This document shows positions 53,022-61,743 of a DNA stretch of 64,000 nt, in pieces (the stretch's first letter is position 1; each line of letters starts with the position of its first letter). Location of the stretch: positions 372,001 through 436,000 of the forward strand of contig JAHBXL010000001.1 of assembly GCA_019636495.1 (NCBI GenBank). Reading direction: 5' to 3'. The position numbers and the translations under genes are program-made. Below the pieces are notes generated by a model that did no database searches, had not been told where the DNA came from, and saw nothing but the letters and a program-made list of their open reading frames with translations. Origin of the DNA: Phycisphaeraceae bacterium. GTDB taxonomy: Bacteria > Planctomycetota > Phycisphaerae > Phycisphaerales > UBA1924.

Positions 53022-53038
53022 GTGCCGTCGTTCTCGGT

Positions 53039-53626
53039 TCACACGGCCGTATTCACCGCCGCGAGCAGACGCGGGGCCAGTTCGGCCAGCACGCGTTCGC
53101 GCGTGGGCATGTCCGCCGCGCCGAACGCTTCGCGCATGGTCGTGATGCGCTCTCGCAGTTCCTCGGGCGCATCGGTCACCGAAAAGTCGATGTTCGCGCC
53201 CACGCCGACGAGCACGCGCAGGCGGTCCCCCGCGCCCGCGGTCTCGGTCAACACACCGCAGACCTTCCGGCCATCGAGCAGCACATCGTTGGGCCACTTG
53301 GTTTGCAGGCGCGGTGCGTGCTCCGGCCCCGCCGCTGCACGCAGGGCCTCGGTCACCGCCGCGCCGATGCGCATCCCCAGCCCGTCGCTCATTTGGGCAT
53401 AGGCCCGCGACGGCCGCAGCACAAACGTGCACCAGAGGCCGCCGCGAGGGCTCGACCACGCGCGGCCGAGCCGCCCCACTCCCGCAGTCTGTGTCGCGGC
53501 GACAATGACAAGGGGCTGCGAGTGCTCGGTCTCGGGCGAGCCCGCCTCGACCAGCCGCCGCGCGTGCAGGCTGGTCGAGTCGATCTCGTCAAAGTCGATT
53601 CGGCGCAATGGCTGGGCGACGGACAT
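53039..53626 (-). CDS. birA: Biotin-acetyl-CoA-carboxylase ligase (no DNA-binding domain)
   Basis: Attaches biotin to carboxyl carrier proteins. The 195-residue protein is the short, non-repressor form: no N-terminal helix-turn-helix. Motifs: FDEIDSTSLHARRLVEAG, TQTAGVGRLGRAWSSPRGGL (the GRGRxG-type biotinyl-AMP loop, here GVGRLGR), TKWPNDVLLDGRKVCGVLTE and VLVGVGANIDF. The ATG at 53624-53626 is used; an upstream GTG lies inside a palindromic repeat. It follows the carboxyltransferase gene on the same strand after 42 bases, a sensible pairing because that enzyme family works with a biotin carrier. Confidence 0.92.
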   Translation of the reverse strand: MSVAQPLRRIDFDEIDSTSLHARRLVEAGSPETEHSQPLVIVAATQTAGVGRLGRAWSSPRGGLWCTFVLRPSRAYAQMSDGLGMRIGAAVTEALRAAAGPEHAPRLQTKWPNDVLLDGRKVCGVLTETAGAGDRLRVLVGVGANIDFSVTDAPEELRERITTMREAFGAADMPTRERVLAELAPRLLAAVNTAV

Positions 53627-53636
53627 GCGATGTCGT

Positions 53637-53661
53637 TGGTGGGCCGGCACTCCGTGCCGGC
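53637..53661 (+). repeat. Type-1 palindromic element
   Basis: TGGTGG then GCCGGCACTCCGTGCCGGC (53643-53661), filling most of the 42-base gap between the carboxyltransferase stop and the biotin ligase start. Confidence 0.85.
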
Positions 53662-53668
53662 ATTCGTT

Positions 53669-55474
53669 TCAGGTCTGCAGCACGCCCGTCTTGAACTCGC
53701 GCGTGTAGTCCCAGTTCTCGGTCATCTGCAATGCCGCGATCAGTTCCTCGCGCGTGCGGTGCGGCTGGATGATCCGATCGAGCCAGCCGCGGGCTGCGCC
53801 GTGGCGGATGTCGGCCTGCTCGGTGTAACTCGCGTGGATCGCCGAGTAGATCGCTTTGTGGGCCTCTTCGTCGATGGTCTCGCCCTTGCGCTTGCGGCTC
53901 GCCTCCTCGATGGTCGTCAGCACGCCCGTCGCCTGGTTCGCGCCCATCACCGCGCACTTGCCGCTCGGCCAGGCGAGCGTGATGAACGGGTCGAACCCGC
54001 GGCCGCACATCGCGTAGTTCCCCGCGCCGTACGACCCCCCGACGATCACCACGATCTTGGGCACGATGCAGTTGCTCATCGCGTTGACCATCTTCGCCCC
54101 GGCGCGGATGATCCCGTGCTGCTCGCTCTCCTTGCCGACCATGAAGCCGGTGGTGTCGTGCAGGAAGATGAGTGGGATCTTCCGCTGGTTGCAGTCCATG
54201 ATGAACCGTGCGGCCTTGTCCGCCGAGTCGTGATAGATCACGCCCGGCAACTGCACCGCCCCTGCGCCGGTGCGTGTGACCATCTTCTGGTTCGCCACGA
54301 TGCCGCACGCGAGCCCTCCAATATTGGCGTAGCCGCACACGATCGACGGTCCGTAGTCGGCCTTGTACTCATCGAAGTCCGGCGCGAGCGTGCCGTTGTC
54401 GTTGCGAGAATCGACGATCGCGGCGATCAAGTCACGCACTTCGTATTGCGCGCCCGGCTTGTCGGTGAAGAAGTCGTAGTGCCTGTCACCGCCGTGATAG
54501 GACGATGCCGCGCGCGGGCGCTCGGGCGCGGCGGGTCCGTACTTGCCCATCAACTCCCGCAATCTTCGGATGCACGCCTCATCGTCCTTCTCCTTGAAGT
54601 CGATGGTGCCACTGATGGCCGCATGCATCGTCGCGCCGCCGAGTTCCTCATCCGTCACCACCTGGCCGATGGCCGCCTTGACGAGCGCGGGGCCCGCGAG
54701 ATACAGCCCGCTGCCCTCGGTCATCAGCAGCGTGTCGCACAGCACCGGCAGGTATCCGCCGCCCGCCACACAGTACCCCATGATCGCCGCGATCTGCGGG
54801 ATGCCCTCCGCGCTGATCACCGCGTTGTTGCGGAAGATTCGCCCGAAGTCGTCGGTGTCCGGAAACACATCTTCCTGCAGCGGCAGGAAGACGCCCGCCG
54901 AATCGACCAGGTAGATCAGCGGCAGTCGCGCCATCTGCGCGATCATCTGCGCCCGGATGATCTTCTTGCAGGTCATCGGGAAGAACGCCCCGGCCTTCAC
55001 CGTCGCATCGTTCGCGATGATCATGCACTGCCGGCCCTGTACACGGCCGACACCCGTGACAACTCCCGCCGCGGGCGCACCACCGTGCTCCTCATACATC
55101 CCCCATGCGGCCCATAGGCCGAGTTCGGTGAAGCCCGGCTCCTGGTGGGCCGGCACTCCGTGCCGGCCGAGATCTTGGTGGCCCCGCTCTCCAGACCGGG
55201 GTGCGGATGCTTCCTGGTGGCCCCGCTCTCCAGAGCGGGGTTCCTGGTGGGCCGGCACTCCGTGCCGGGCGGGCGCAGGCTCCCGATCCACCAACCGCTC
55301 AATCCGCTCCCGCGCTGTCAGCCGGCCCTTCTCGTGCTGCCGCTCAATGGCCTTCGCCCCGCCGCCCTGGCGGATCTTCGCCTCCAGTTTCATGTACAGG
55401 TCGGTCAGTTCGCGCAGGCCCAATGGCGCAGCCGCGGCGGGCTTGGAGGCTGGTGCTGGCGGTTCAGTGGACAT
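53669..55474 (-). CDS. Acyl-CoA carboxylase carboxyltransferase subunit with repeat-derived insertion
   Basis: Beta-type carboxyltransferase (MccB/AccD5-like) that moves CO2 from biotin to an acyl-CoA, such as methylcrotonyl-CoA, propionyl-CoA or acetyl-CoA. It is 601 residues from the ATG at 55472-55474, with GGAGG upstream. The N-terminus has the family stretch ERQHEKGRLTARERIERLVD (45-64) and after an insertion GFTELGLWAAWGMYEEHGG; later it has TGVGRVQGRQCMIIANDATV, GSGLYLAGPALVKAAIG, GTIDFKEKDDEACIRRLREL, TTGFMVGKESEQHGII and SYGAGNYAMCGRGF. Residues about 66-113 (HGVPAHQEP, RSGERGHQE) have no counterpart in the family; they are encoded by four palindromic elements inserted in frame. No biotin carboxylase/carrier gene lies nearby. 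Confidence 0.9.
   Translation of the reverse strand: MSTEPPAPASKPAAAAPLGLRELTDLYMKLEAKIRQGGGAKAIERQHEKGRLTARERIERLVDREPAPARHGVPAHQEPRSGERGHQEASAPRSGERGHQDLGRHGVPAHQEPGFTELGLWAAWGMYEEHGGAPAAGVVTGVGRVQGRQCMIIANDATVKAGAFFPMTCKKIIRAQMIAQMARLPLIYLVDSAGVFLPLQEDVFPDTDDFGRIFRNNAVISAEGIPQIAAIMGYCVAGGGYLPVLCDTLLMTEGSGLYLAGPALVKAAIGQVVTDEELGGATMHAAISGTIDFKEKDDEACIRRLRELMGKYGPAAPERPRAASSYHGGDRHYDFFTDKPGAQYEVRDLIAAIVDSRNDNGTLAPDFDEYKADYGPSIVCGYANIGGLACGIVANQKMVTRTGAGAVQLPGVIYHDSADKAARFIMDCNQRKIPLIFLHDTTGFMVGKESEQHGIIRAGAKMVNAMSNCIVPKIVVIVGGSYGAGNYAMCGRGFDPFITLAWPSGKCAVMGANQATGVLTTIEEASRKRKGETIDEEAHKAIYSAIHASYTEQADIRHGAARGWLDRIIQPHRTREELIAALQMTENWDYTREFKTGVLQT
55143..55269 (-). repeat. Four palindromic elements inside a coding sequence
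   Basis: In plus-strand order: type 1 (palindrome 55149-55167), type 2 with one change (55182-55201), type 2 (55221-55240), type 1 (55251-55269). Each is preceded by TGGTGG or a close variant. The total is in frame; on the coding strand type 1 reads RHGVPAHQEP and type 2 reads RSGERGHQ. The mirrored 1-2-2-1 order suggests stepwise insertion or duplication. Confidence 0.9.
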
Positions 55475-55540
55475 GCAACCTCCATTGGGGCCGAACGGCT
55501 CGTTCAACGGCGGCTCAAGCGTAGTCGTGACGTGGGTGAA

Positions 55541-56320
55541 TCATCGCGCGTGTGTGCCGCCTCGCGGCATCAGCACCGTCTTCAACGCACCGGCGAGCCA
55601 GACGCGGCGCTGGTCGGTCAGGACCGATCCGAACTTGACCGTCTTCTCCTCGCCCTCGATGGCGATGAGTTTCTGGCGCTTGCCGTTGGTCTCGACGCTG
55701 GATTCGGCGAACTTCACCGCCTTCACGCGTGATGCATCGAAACGCCGCCGCCAGCCGATCGGCCCGATGCCCGTGAACACCGCGCCATCAGGCCCGCGCA
55801 GCCGCACCTCGACTCTGCCTAGCAACGCGACCAACGCCGCGCAAAGCACGCCCAGCCCGATCGTGACAAAGGGGATCAGGAACACGCACAGGAACAGGGT
55901 CATGCCCAGCGGCATGCCGCTGCCGATGCTGTTGTTTGATCCTCCCGAACCGTTGTTCGCGGCGGGGGCTGGGAACCACGAGGGGATCGGCCCGACGAAG
56001 TTGGTCCATAGGCCCGCGATCGCGATCAACACGAACACGCTTACTATGCTGATCCAGAACGCCGCGAAGAAGAGCAGCGGCCCGGCCGTCGTCAGCGATC
56101 GCGCTGAGGCCACCAGCACCACCTGCCCGCCCAAATCGTCGATGCGGCAGCCTTTGGGAGGCTCCGCGTTGGCCGCTTCGATCGCCGCGGCTTCCTCCAG
56201 CGGCGTGGCCAGGTCCATCAGCCGCGACAGTTTTCCGCACCCGCGGCAGAGCGCAACGCCCTCGGCGACGTTGATGTCGGCGATCGGAATGTCCTGCCCG
56301 CACGGGCACGCGATGCTCAT
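55541..56320 (-). CDS. Zinc-ribbon membrane protein of unknown function
   Basis: A 259-residue protein I cannot place in a named family. The N-terminus has CPCGQDIPIADINVAEG and then CRGCG, a CxC/CxxC arrangement likely to hold zinc. Two hydrophobic stretches (about 85-108 and 140-170) with a Gly/Asn/Ser-rich loop between them anchor it in the membrane. The last 90 residues form a strand-rich soluble part (VEVRLRGPDGAVFTGIGPIG, DASRVKAVKFAESSVETNGK), similar to PH-like modules. ATG at 56318-56320. It sits 31 bases after the DUF1579 gene and 66 bases before the carboxyltransferase, in one minus-strand operon. Confidence 0.7.
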   Translation of the reverse strand: MSIACPCGQDIPIADINVAEGVALCRGCGKLSRLMDLATPLEEAAAIEAANAEPPKGCRIDDLGGQVVLVASARSLTTAGPLLFFAAFWISIVSVFVLIAIAGLWTNFVGPIPSWFPAPAANNGSGGSNNSIGSGMPLGMTLFLCVFLIPFVTIGLGVLCAALVALLGRVEVRLRGPDGAVFTGIGPIGWRRRFDASRVKAVKFAESSVETNGKRQKLIAIEGEEKTVKFGSVLTDQRRVWLAGALKTVLMPRGGTHAR

Positions 56321-56351
56321 CAGCGCATGGTAATCAAGAGCGGCCACGAGT

Positions 56352-57008
56352 TCAGCGAGTGTGTGTCGTCTTGATCTCCACGACCCGGGCCCACTCGTCG
56401 CTGCCTCGGTCGATCTCGAAGTCGATCGCCGACGTGCTGAGCCCATCGCCATGGTCGGTGATGACCATTCGGTGGCGGATGGGCCCGTCCATTCCCTCAT
56501 GCGTCTCCTCGCCATAGAGCGTGAAGGTCCGCGTGGCTTCGTCGAACTGGCCGAACGCGGTCACGAAGTACGTTCCCAGCGTGTCGAGGCCGATCCAGAA
56601 GTACTCGTTCTTTCGTGTGTCGTACCCGAAGATATTCATCGATTCGGTGGACATCTCCTCGCCGGGTGCGGGGCGCGACCGCGTGATGACGAAGCGTTTG
56701 CCCAGGCTCCACTCGCCCTCGCCCAGGGCGCGGGCCGTCAGTTCCGGGATGCCGTGGCCCATGGTCATCTTCACCGCCGACTCGGACTTGCCCAGCATGA
56801 ACGCGAGCCGGTCGTGGGTCACCGAGCGTGCCCCGTGCGCTTCCATCATTTCCGCGATCTGCTTCTTGCTCATCTTCGAGAAGTCGGGCATCTCCGCCGG
56901 CGGGGTCGCTGGCTTCTCGGGCTGTTGGAGCGCCAGCGTGCTCGCGGCCCCGAGGCCGAAGAGCGAAAGGCCACCGACAACGACGAGCGTGGAGGGGAGA
57001 AGTCTCAT
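56352..57008 (-). CDS. Exported DUF1579-family protein
   Basis: A 218-residue exported protein. Signal peptide about 1-27 ([20 protein letters not shown]). The mature part matches the DUF1579 pattern: a domain with [41 protein letters not shown] and [15 protein letters not shown], as in lipocalin-like DUF1579 proteins of unknown function. An acidic Met/Lys/Ala-rich linker (about 35-62) precedes it. The ATG at 57006-57008 has AAGGAG about 7 bases before, so it is preferred to the longer reading that begins further upstream. It is divergent from recA and first of the minus-strand operon. Confidence 0.8.
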   Translation of the reverse strand: MRLLPSTLVVVGGLSLFGLGAASTLALQQPEKPATPPAEMPDFSKMSKKQIAEMMEAHGARSVTHDRLAFMLGKSESAVKMTMGHGIPELTARALGEGEWSLGKRFVITRSRPAPGEEMSTESMNIFGYDTRKNEYFWIGLDTLGTYFVTAFGQFDEATRTFTLYGEETHEGMDGPIRHRMVITDHGDGLSTSAIDFEIDRGSDEWARVVEIKTTHTR

Positions 57009-57337
57009 GCAGAACTCCTTGGCGAATGGATGGCGAAATGGTCGGAAAGCGTGATCTTTCACCGGGTTGCCCTCGGTGTCGATGCAACCCACGAATCGGG
57101 CCAGACTTCCGAACTTTTCCACAACTTTTCACCGTTCACGATCCGAACATTGACAACTGTTCGGTACTTGGTAAACTCCTGCTCAGTCGGGCCCGCGACC
57201 TGTGCCGCCCCCGACCCGGACCGAGCCCCTTCATGGAGGTCGGGGCCCCGGATGAGCACGGGGACCCGGAGCGCCTGGCCCGCCCCTTCATGGGCAGCGG
57301 AGACCAGCCACGCCCGGCAGCAGAAAGGAGGGCCCAC
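57009..57337. other. Divergent promoter region between the DUF1579 gene and recA
   Basis: This 329-base interval holds promoters for both directions. On the right side is the recA promoter with a candidate SOS operator (57143-57177) and an approximately 150-base GC-rich leader that contains two CCCCTTCATGG words (about 57226 and 57283). I see no additional gene. Confidence 0.7.
57143..57177 (+). promoter_or_regulatory. recA promoter with candidate LexA-type operator
   Basis: TTGACA (57150-57155) and TAAACT (57172-57177), 16 bases apart, form a good sigma-70 promoter. Around the -35 box, CCGAACA (57143-57149) and TGTTCGG (57158-57164) form a perfect inverted repeat with an 8-base spacer. The half sites resemble those of Gram-positive LexA boxes (CGAAC...GTTCG), but the spacing is 6 bases longer than that standard. 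A DNA-damage repressor bound here would cover the -35 element. Confidence 0.6.
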
Positions 57338-58477
<1,140 letters not shown>

Positions 58478-58507
58478 GCCGCGCGACAGCAACTCACTGA
58501 CAACTCA

Positions 58508-59476
58508 TCAGGCCGCGGGCGCTGCACCCGCGGCCTTTTTCTGCGCAGATTTCAGCGCGGCGACAAACTCCGCAACCGCCGCCGCGCACACCGGGATGAA
58601 CCGGTCATCGGTCCACAGGTTGTTGTGCGATGCGCCCTCGACCTCCACAATCCGACCGGCCGGCGCGGCCGCGGCGATGGCACGGCCGTCCTCGATCGGG
58701 CAGACCTCGTCATCGGTCCCATGAAGCACGAGAAGGGGCACGGGCATATTCGCGGCGTGCACGGCGCGGTCAAAGCCGCCCGCGGCCGGGCTCGCCACCC
58801 ACGAAACCCCGTACCCCTGTCGCGAGCCGACCAAGGCCATCACGATCGGCAGATTCCATCGCCACGGCAGGCCGAGCATCCGCAGCACGCGCTGCGCAGG
58901 CAGCCGCGGGACGCGGTAGGGGGCCTCGGCGATCACGCCGACGACCCCGAGCCTTGCCGCGTCCCTCGCCGCGACGACGATCGATACGCCCGCGCCCAGC
59001 GACGAGCCGTACAGCACCACCGGTTCGGCCGGGCCGAGGCGTTCGAGCAGCGCAACCAGGTCGTCGCACTCACGCGTGCCCAGCGTGCAGGTGCCCGGCG
59101 CATCGCCGTGGCCCGGCAGGTCCCACATGACCACCCGCGCGCAGCACGCCAGCAACGCGGGCAGGCGGGAGAGCGCGATGACGCGCGAGTCGCCCCAGCC
59201 GTGCGTCAGGACCGCGGTTGGGCCATCGGCCCGCGCGCCGCGGATGTCCCACACCGGCAGGTCGCGCCCGCGCGATGCGAAAGACCACGACGAATACTCG
59301 ACGCGCCCCCACGGCACACGCACCTCCGGCGGCTCGCCGGGAACGCCCCGCGCCACCGCCCACGAGTATGTCCGGCGCGGCGGACGCGTGAGCGTCCGAA
59401 GCGTGAAGGCGATCACCGCGGCGGCGAACACGCCCAGCCCGCACGCCAGCAGCATGAGCAATCCGATCACGTCCAT
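58508..59476 (-). CDS. Membrane-anchored alpha/beta hydrolase
   Basis: A 322-residue hydrolase with an N-terminal membrane helix (about 3-28), probably with its catalytic part outside or at the membrane surface. Motifs: LTHGWGDSRV (oxyanion hole), MWDLPGHGDAPGT, YGSSLGAGVS (GxSxG, nucleophile Ser about residue 158), HGTDDEVCPIEDGR (acid) and EGASHNNLW (His). Substrate is unknown; some relatives are serine aminopeptidase/lysophospholipase-like. The stop overlaps the recA terminator. It follows rseP on the same strand by 31 bases and may be co-transcribed with it. Confidence 0.88.
   Translation of the reverse strand: MDVIGLLMLLACGLGVFAAAVIAFTLRTLTRPPRRTYSWAVARGVPGEPPEVRVPWGRVEYSSWSFASRGRDLPVWDIRGARADGPTAVLTHGWGDSRVIALSRLPALLACCARVVMWDLPGHGDAPGTCTLGTRECDDLVALLERLGPAEPVVLYGSSLGAGVSIVVAARDAARLGVVGVIAEAPYRVPRLPAQRVLRMLGLPWRWNLPIVMALVGSRQGYGVSWVASPAAGGFDRAVHAANMPVPLLVLHGTDDEVCPIEDGRAIAAAAPAGRIVEVEGASHNNLWTDDRFIPVCAAAVAEFVAALKSAQKKAAGAAPAA
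58510..58541 (+). terminator. recA terminator overlapping a convergent stop codon
   Basis: AGGCCGCGGG (58510-58519) pairs with CCCGCGGCCT (58527-58536) around a 7-base loop, then a run of five T. The stem encodes the last residues of the minus-strand hydrolase (ending PAA stop), so the two genes share these bases. Confidence 0.88.
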
Positions 59477-59507
59477 GAGCGCGTCTTGGTGATGGCGTGA
59501 TGTGCGT

Positions 59508-61628
59508 TCAACCCGTGAACAGGTTGCGCAGGTCGTTGAAGGTGACGATCACGAACACCGATGCCAGCAGCGCCAGGCCCGCCAGCGCGGCGACGTTCTG
59601 CACCATCGGCGAGACCGGCCTGCCCGTCGCCTGCTCCCAGATCAGAAACACCATGTGCCCGCCGTCGGCGATCGGTATCGGCAGGAAGTTGATCACCGCG
59701 AGGTTCACGCTGATCAGCGCCATGAAGAACAGCAGCCACACGATGCCCCGCCCGGCAAGCAGCGTGCCCACGTGCGCGATCCCCACCGGGCCCTTCAGGT
59801 GCGTGACCTTCACCGTTCCCTGAAACAGGCGCGCGAACGTCAGATACGTCGTCAGCATCACGCTGTGCGTCTCGCGAAGGCCCATGCCCACCGCCGCCAG
59901 CGGCCCCGCCGCCTGCAACAGGCCCTCGGCCGGCACGAAATCCGCCTCCGAAATGGGACTCCGCCACTCGCGCCCGCGCAGCCAGCGCAACTCGTCGGTG
60001 TGCAGTGTCCACGCGACCCGCTCCACCAGCGGCTCGGTGCCCGTCGCCGCGCCCGCCGGTCGCGGCAGTTCCACCAGCAGTTCGACGCGTGCCTCTTCCG
60101 CCGCGGGCGAACTCGCGGCGAATGTCCCCAGCGCGGCGGCAAGTTCGTACAGCGATGTCACCGGCTGTCCCTCGACTCCGACAATGCGAGACCCCGGCAG
60201 CAGGTTCAGCATCGCCCCGCTGGGCGCGCTCCCGCCGTCGCTCCGGGGCGCGGTCGGCCAGCCGGCAATCCATGACGCCACTCCCGCCGAGTCGCGCGGA
60301 GTGAATCCCACTTGCCCCTCGCGGCTCACCGGCACTTCGCCAAGGTCCACCTCGTCCCACCCGCCACCGGTGCGCGGCCGCATCACCACCGCCCGGATGC
60401 TCTTGCCGCGTGCAGCGCGGATCGCCGCGACGCCATCGGCCATGCTCGGCCACTCCATCCATCCCAGCATCGCGAACACGTCGCCGCGTTGCAGGCCGGC
60501 GGCCTCGCCGCGCTCGTTTGTTGCGGCGACGCGCAGCACCGGCGTCAGCCCCAGCAGGTGATCGATGGCCCAGTTCGCGCCCTCCTCGACGCGGAACGCG
60601 GTCGTCTGCATCGCTGGGGTCGGGGTCAGCCGCGTCTCGACCTCGCGGCCATCGGCCGCGCGGAACACGGCCCGCATCGGTCTGCCGTCCGACTTCGCCG
60701 CCGACTGCGACAGATCGTGCGCCGTGGTGACCTCGCGCCCCTCGATGCGCACCAGCGTCATTCCCGGCTCGAGTTCTGGAACGCCGATCGCCTCACGGAA
60801 GGTCTCCCATTGCCTGCGTGCCGCGGGAGTGCGGGCCTCCGGCAGGCGCGCCGACATCGCCGGGCCGACGCCGATCATCTGCAGGCGCGTCCCCTCGTCC
60901 ACGCGCGGCACGACCTCGAACCGCAGCGGCGTCTGCACTCCCGGCCGATCGATCTCCAGCGAGACCGATGAGCCCCGCCGAGCCATCGCCGTCGCCGTGA
61001 TCAGGTCCTCGAACTTCCCGGGCGCCTCGCCGTTGATCGCCAGTATCCGGTCCCCCGCGCGAAGGCCCGGCTCGCTCACTCCCGCCGAATCTCCGTTCAC
61101 CGGCACCGCCATCGCGGCAGGGGAGTTGGGCGCGACCAGGCCGACCATCGGCGGCGTCACCTTAAGCCCGATCATGAAGACCACGATGAACAACGCCGCG
61201 GCGAGAATCACGTTCATCACCACGCCCGCGGAGATGATCACCATCCGCTTCCACACCACGCAGTTCTGGAACGAGTCGGGCGCATCGCTAGTGGCCGCGG
61301 GGTTGGCATCGTCCTGTCCGAGCATCTTCACATAGCCGCCAAAGGGCAGGGCGTTGAAGCGGTACTCCGTCGGACTGATGCCCGAATCCTCGCCGCGCTC
61401 GGCCAGGCGGAGGTACTCGTCCTCGCTGCTGCCCCTCCGTATCCCCAGCCCCTTGCGGAACGAGACCAGCGACGGCCCGAAGCCGACGGCGAACGCCAGC
61501 ACCCGGACACCGGCCCAACGGGCCGCGAGAAAGTGCCCCAGTTCGTGTACGACAATGATCAGCGTGAAGCCGATGATGACCAGCACGAGGTCGGGCAGCG
61601 ATGTGAAGAACGAAATGAGCGAGGACAT
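59508..61628 (-). CDS. rseP: RseP-type site-2 metalloprotease with internal PDZ-like domains
   Basis: Intramembrane zinc protease that typically cuts anti-sigma factors or signal-peptide remnants. The 706-residue protein is longer than E. coli RseP (450). It has helix 1 with the zinc motif VVHELGHFLAARWAG (about residues 26-40), FNALPFGGYVKMLGQDD, helix 2 (about 125-150), several PDZ-like segments (VAPNSPAAMAV...AGDRILAINGE about 160-215, LEPGMTLVRIEGRE about 290, AGLQRGDVFAMLGW about 375 and a GSRIVGVEGQPV about 480), then the C-terminal helices with NFLPIPIADGGHMVF near 650, the third metal-ligand motif where many relatives have LDGG. It starts at the ATG 61626-61628. It is divergent from argC. 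Confidence 0.9.
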   Translation of the reverse strand: MSSLISFFTSLPDLVLVIIGFTLIIVVHELGHFLAARWAGVRVLAFAVGFGPSLVSFRKGLGIRRGSSEDEYLRLAERGEDSGISPTEYRFNALPFGGYVKMLGQDDANPAATSDAPDSFQNCVVWKRMVIISAGVVMNVILAAALFIVVFMIGLKVTPPMVGLVAPNSPAAMAVPVNGDSAGVSEPGLRAGDRILAINGEAPGKFEDLITATAMARRGSSVSLEIDRPGVQTPLRFEVVPRVDEGTRLQMIGVGPAMSARLPEARTPAARRQWETFREAIGVPELEPGMTLVRIEGREVTTAHDLSQSAAKSDGRPMRAVFRAADGREVETRLTPTPAMQTTAFRVEEGANWAIDHLLGLTPVLRVAATNERGEAAGLQRGDVFAMLGWMEWPSMADGVAAIRAARGKSIRAVVMRPRTGGGWDEVDLGEVPVSREGQVGFTPRDSAGVASWIAGWPTAPRSDGGSAPSGAMLNLLPGSRIVGVEGQPVTSLYELAAALGTFAASSPAAEEARVELLVELPRPAGAATGTEPLVERVAWTLHTDELRWLRGREWRSPISEADFVPAEGLLQAAGPLAAVGMGLRETHSVMLTTYLTFARLFQGTVKVTHLKGPVGIAHVGTLLAGRGIVWLLFFMALISVNLAVINFLPIPIADGGHMVFLIWEQATGRPVSPMVQNVAALAGLALLASVFVIVTFNDLRNLFTG

Positions 61629-61642
61629 GCGCGGGATCCTAT

Positions 61643-61678
61643 GGGGGCCGTGGATGGCGGGGTGGGGGGGCGGGGGGG
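61643..61678 (+). repeat. G-rich quadruplex-prone run between rseP and argC
   Basis: G runs of 5, 4, 7 and 7 within 36 bases (GGGGG at 61643-61647; G4, G7, G7 at 61659-61678). It lies in the 115-base divergent promoter region, so a quadruplex here could affect both genes. Confidence 0.75.
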
Positions 61679-61743
61679 CGATGCGTGCGCGGCGGCCGGT
61701 GGTTTGATCGGTCGTTGCCCGCCGGGCGTGCAACAATCGACAC

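Noticed and set aside
53627..53650. A GTG start at 53650 for the biotin ligase
   Set aside because: It falls inside a palindromic element and adds residues with no family counterpart; the ATG at 53626 precedes the conserved domain.
56828..57337. A recA start far upstream giving a 549-residue protein
   Set aside because: The extra part covers the divergent gene, the promoter and the leader; AAAGGAGG before 57338 and the family length fix the start.
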